A stretch of 64,000 nucleotides of DNA, taken from NCBI GenBank assembly GCA_020632995.1, contig JACKEN010000001.1, positions 124,001 through 188,000 of the forward strand. Direction: 5' to 3'. Below the pieces are notes generated by a model. That model was not told the DNA's origin and searched no databases. It worked only from the letters and a program-made list of their open reading frames with translations. A program made the position numbers and the translations under genes. Source of the stretch: Deltaproteobacteria bacterium. GTDB lineage: Bacteria > Myxococcota > Kuafuiibacteriia > Kuafuiibacteriales > Kuafuiibacteriaceae. Shown here piece by piece: positions 63,833-64,000 of the stretch. The stretch's first letter is position 1. The number at the start of each line of letters is the position of its first letter.

Positions 63833-64000
63833 TGGAGTCGAACCTCGCAGCTGATCGGCGCCCCGGTGGTCGCCGCGCGATAGGACACCGCGATGTCCGC
63901 GTCGGTGGGGGGCACGTAGCTGCCGTCGAAGAAGATCGCGTTGGAGCCGGCCTCGTACACCCAGCCCGCGGCGCGCTCGTTCGGGATGATCTCGCCGTTC
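63829..64000 (-). CDS. C-terminal end of an exported protein, vWA-like (truncated by window)
   Basis: 56 residues visible, the rest lies beyond 64000. The ending VYEAGSNAIFFDGSYVPPTDADIAVSYR and CEVRLQ is typical of the C-terminus of von Willebrand factor A lipoproteins in myxobacteria (inference). The stop overlaps the start of the Cys-rich gene (GTGA), paralleling the TIG-protein/Cys-rich pair at 50.8-55.2 kb. Confidence 0.6.
   Translation of the reverse strand, partial: NGEIIPNERAAGWVYEAGSNAIFFDGSYVPPTDADIAVSYRAATTGAPISCEVRLQ

Overview
The window is a GC-rich (roughly 70-75% by eye) bacterial chromosome segment, densely coded on both strands. It most likely comes from a member of the Myxococcota (former Deltaproteobacteria). 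The evidence is a eukaryotic-type Ser/Thr kinase fused to a P-loop NTPase, a nucleotide-transporter-like protein with HEAT repeats and a cyclic-nucleotide domain, many lipoproteins and TIG- or Cys-rich surface proteins, a DUF4388 protein, and a Cys-TM-Arg tail resembling the MYXO-CTERM sorting signal. I saw no rRNA, tRNA, CRISPR array, prophage or transposase.

Layout. 1-4.4 kb: end of a secreted astacin-like protease, then a leftward run of tRNA wobble-modification genes (MnmD-like, tgt), a STAS protein and a coiled-coil protein. 4.4-8.1 kb: a membrane protein and a partial complex I set (nuoE, nuoF, nuoJ, nuoK, without G, H, I). 8.1-16.4 kb: a HAD-like protein, a small barrel-like protein, an HxlR regulator divergent from a membrane protein, a B12-binding radical SAM enzyme, a His-rich NifX-like protein coupled to an SQR-like flavoprotein, and an MCP. 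16.4-24.1 kb: kinase-NTPase fusion, transporter-HEAT-cNMP protein, dusA, DUF4388 protein. 24.2-26.9 kb: two tandem paralogous lipoproteins with duplicated upstream regions. 26.9-43 kb: tex, DUF4105, metallopeptidases, M23 peptidase, class II aldolase, radical SAM/SPASM, alpha/beta-hydrolase, TPR lipoprotein, folK, M20 peptidase, cobalamin adenosyltransferase, a methyltransferase-like lipoprotein and a DUF4291 gene. Many of these carry single-base frameshifts. 43-50.8 kb: PAS histidine kinase, beta-propeller protein, FecR/coiled-coil protein, a 72-residue histone-fold protein, a metalloprotease split by one frameshift, and two small proteins. 50.8-64 kb: TIG-repeat lipoprotein, Cys-rich lipoprotein, M28 peptidase, zinc metallopeptidase, a thioredoxin-like protein, a YhbY-type protein, a YbdG-type channel, and a second Cys-rich lipoprotein behind the 3' end of another secreted protein.

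The most notable item is the small histone-like gene at 48203-48421. It has a Lys-rich N-terminal tail, the best promoter and Shine-Dalgarno in the window, and its own terminator-like hairpin. Others are the kinase-NTPase fusion next to the transporter/HEAT/cNMP protein, a recurring 12-bp palindrome (CARG-N4-CYTG) scattered through genes on both strands, a 246-bp element with inverted-repeat ends after the adenosyltransferase gene, and a patchy cluster of indels between about 28 and 43 kb that looks more like consensus error than gene decay.

Functional groups: tRNA modification (MnmD-like, Tgt, DusA) and RNA binding (Tex, YhbY); respiration (Nuo subunits, SQR-like flavoprotein); signalling (Ser/Thr kinase, histidine kinase, MCP, STAS, DUF4388); and a large exported set of lipoproteins and zinc proteases, as expected for a surface-active, possibly predatory or gliding organism (inference).
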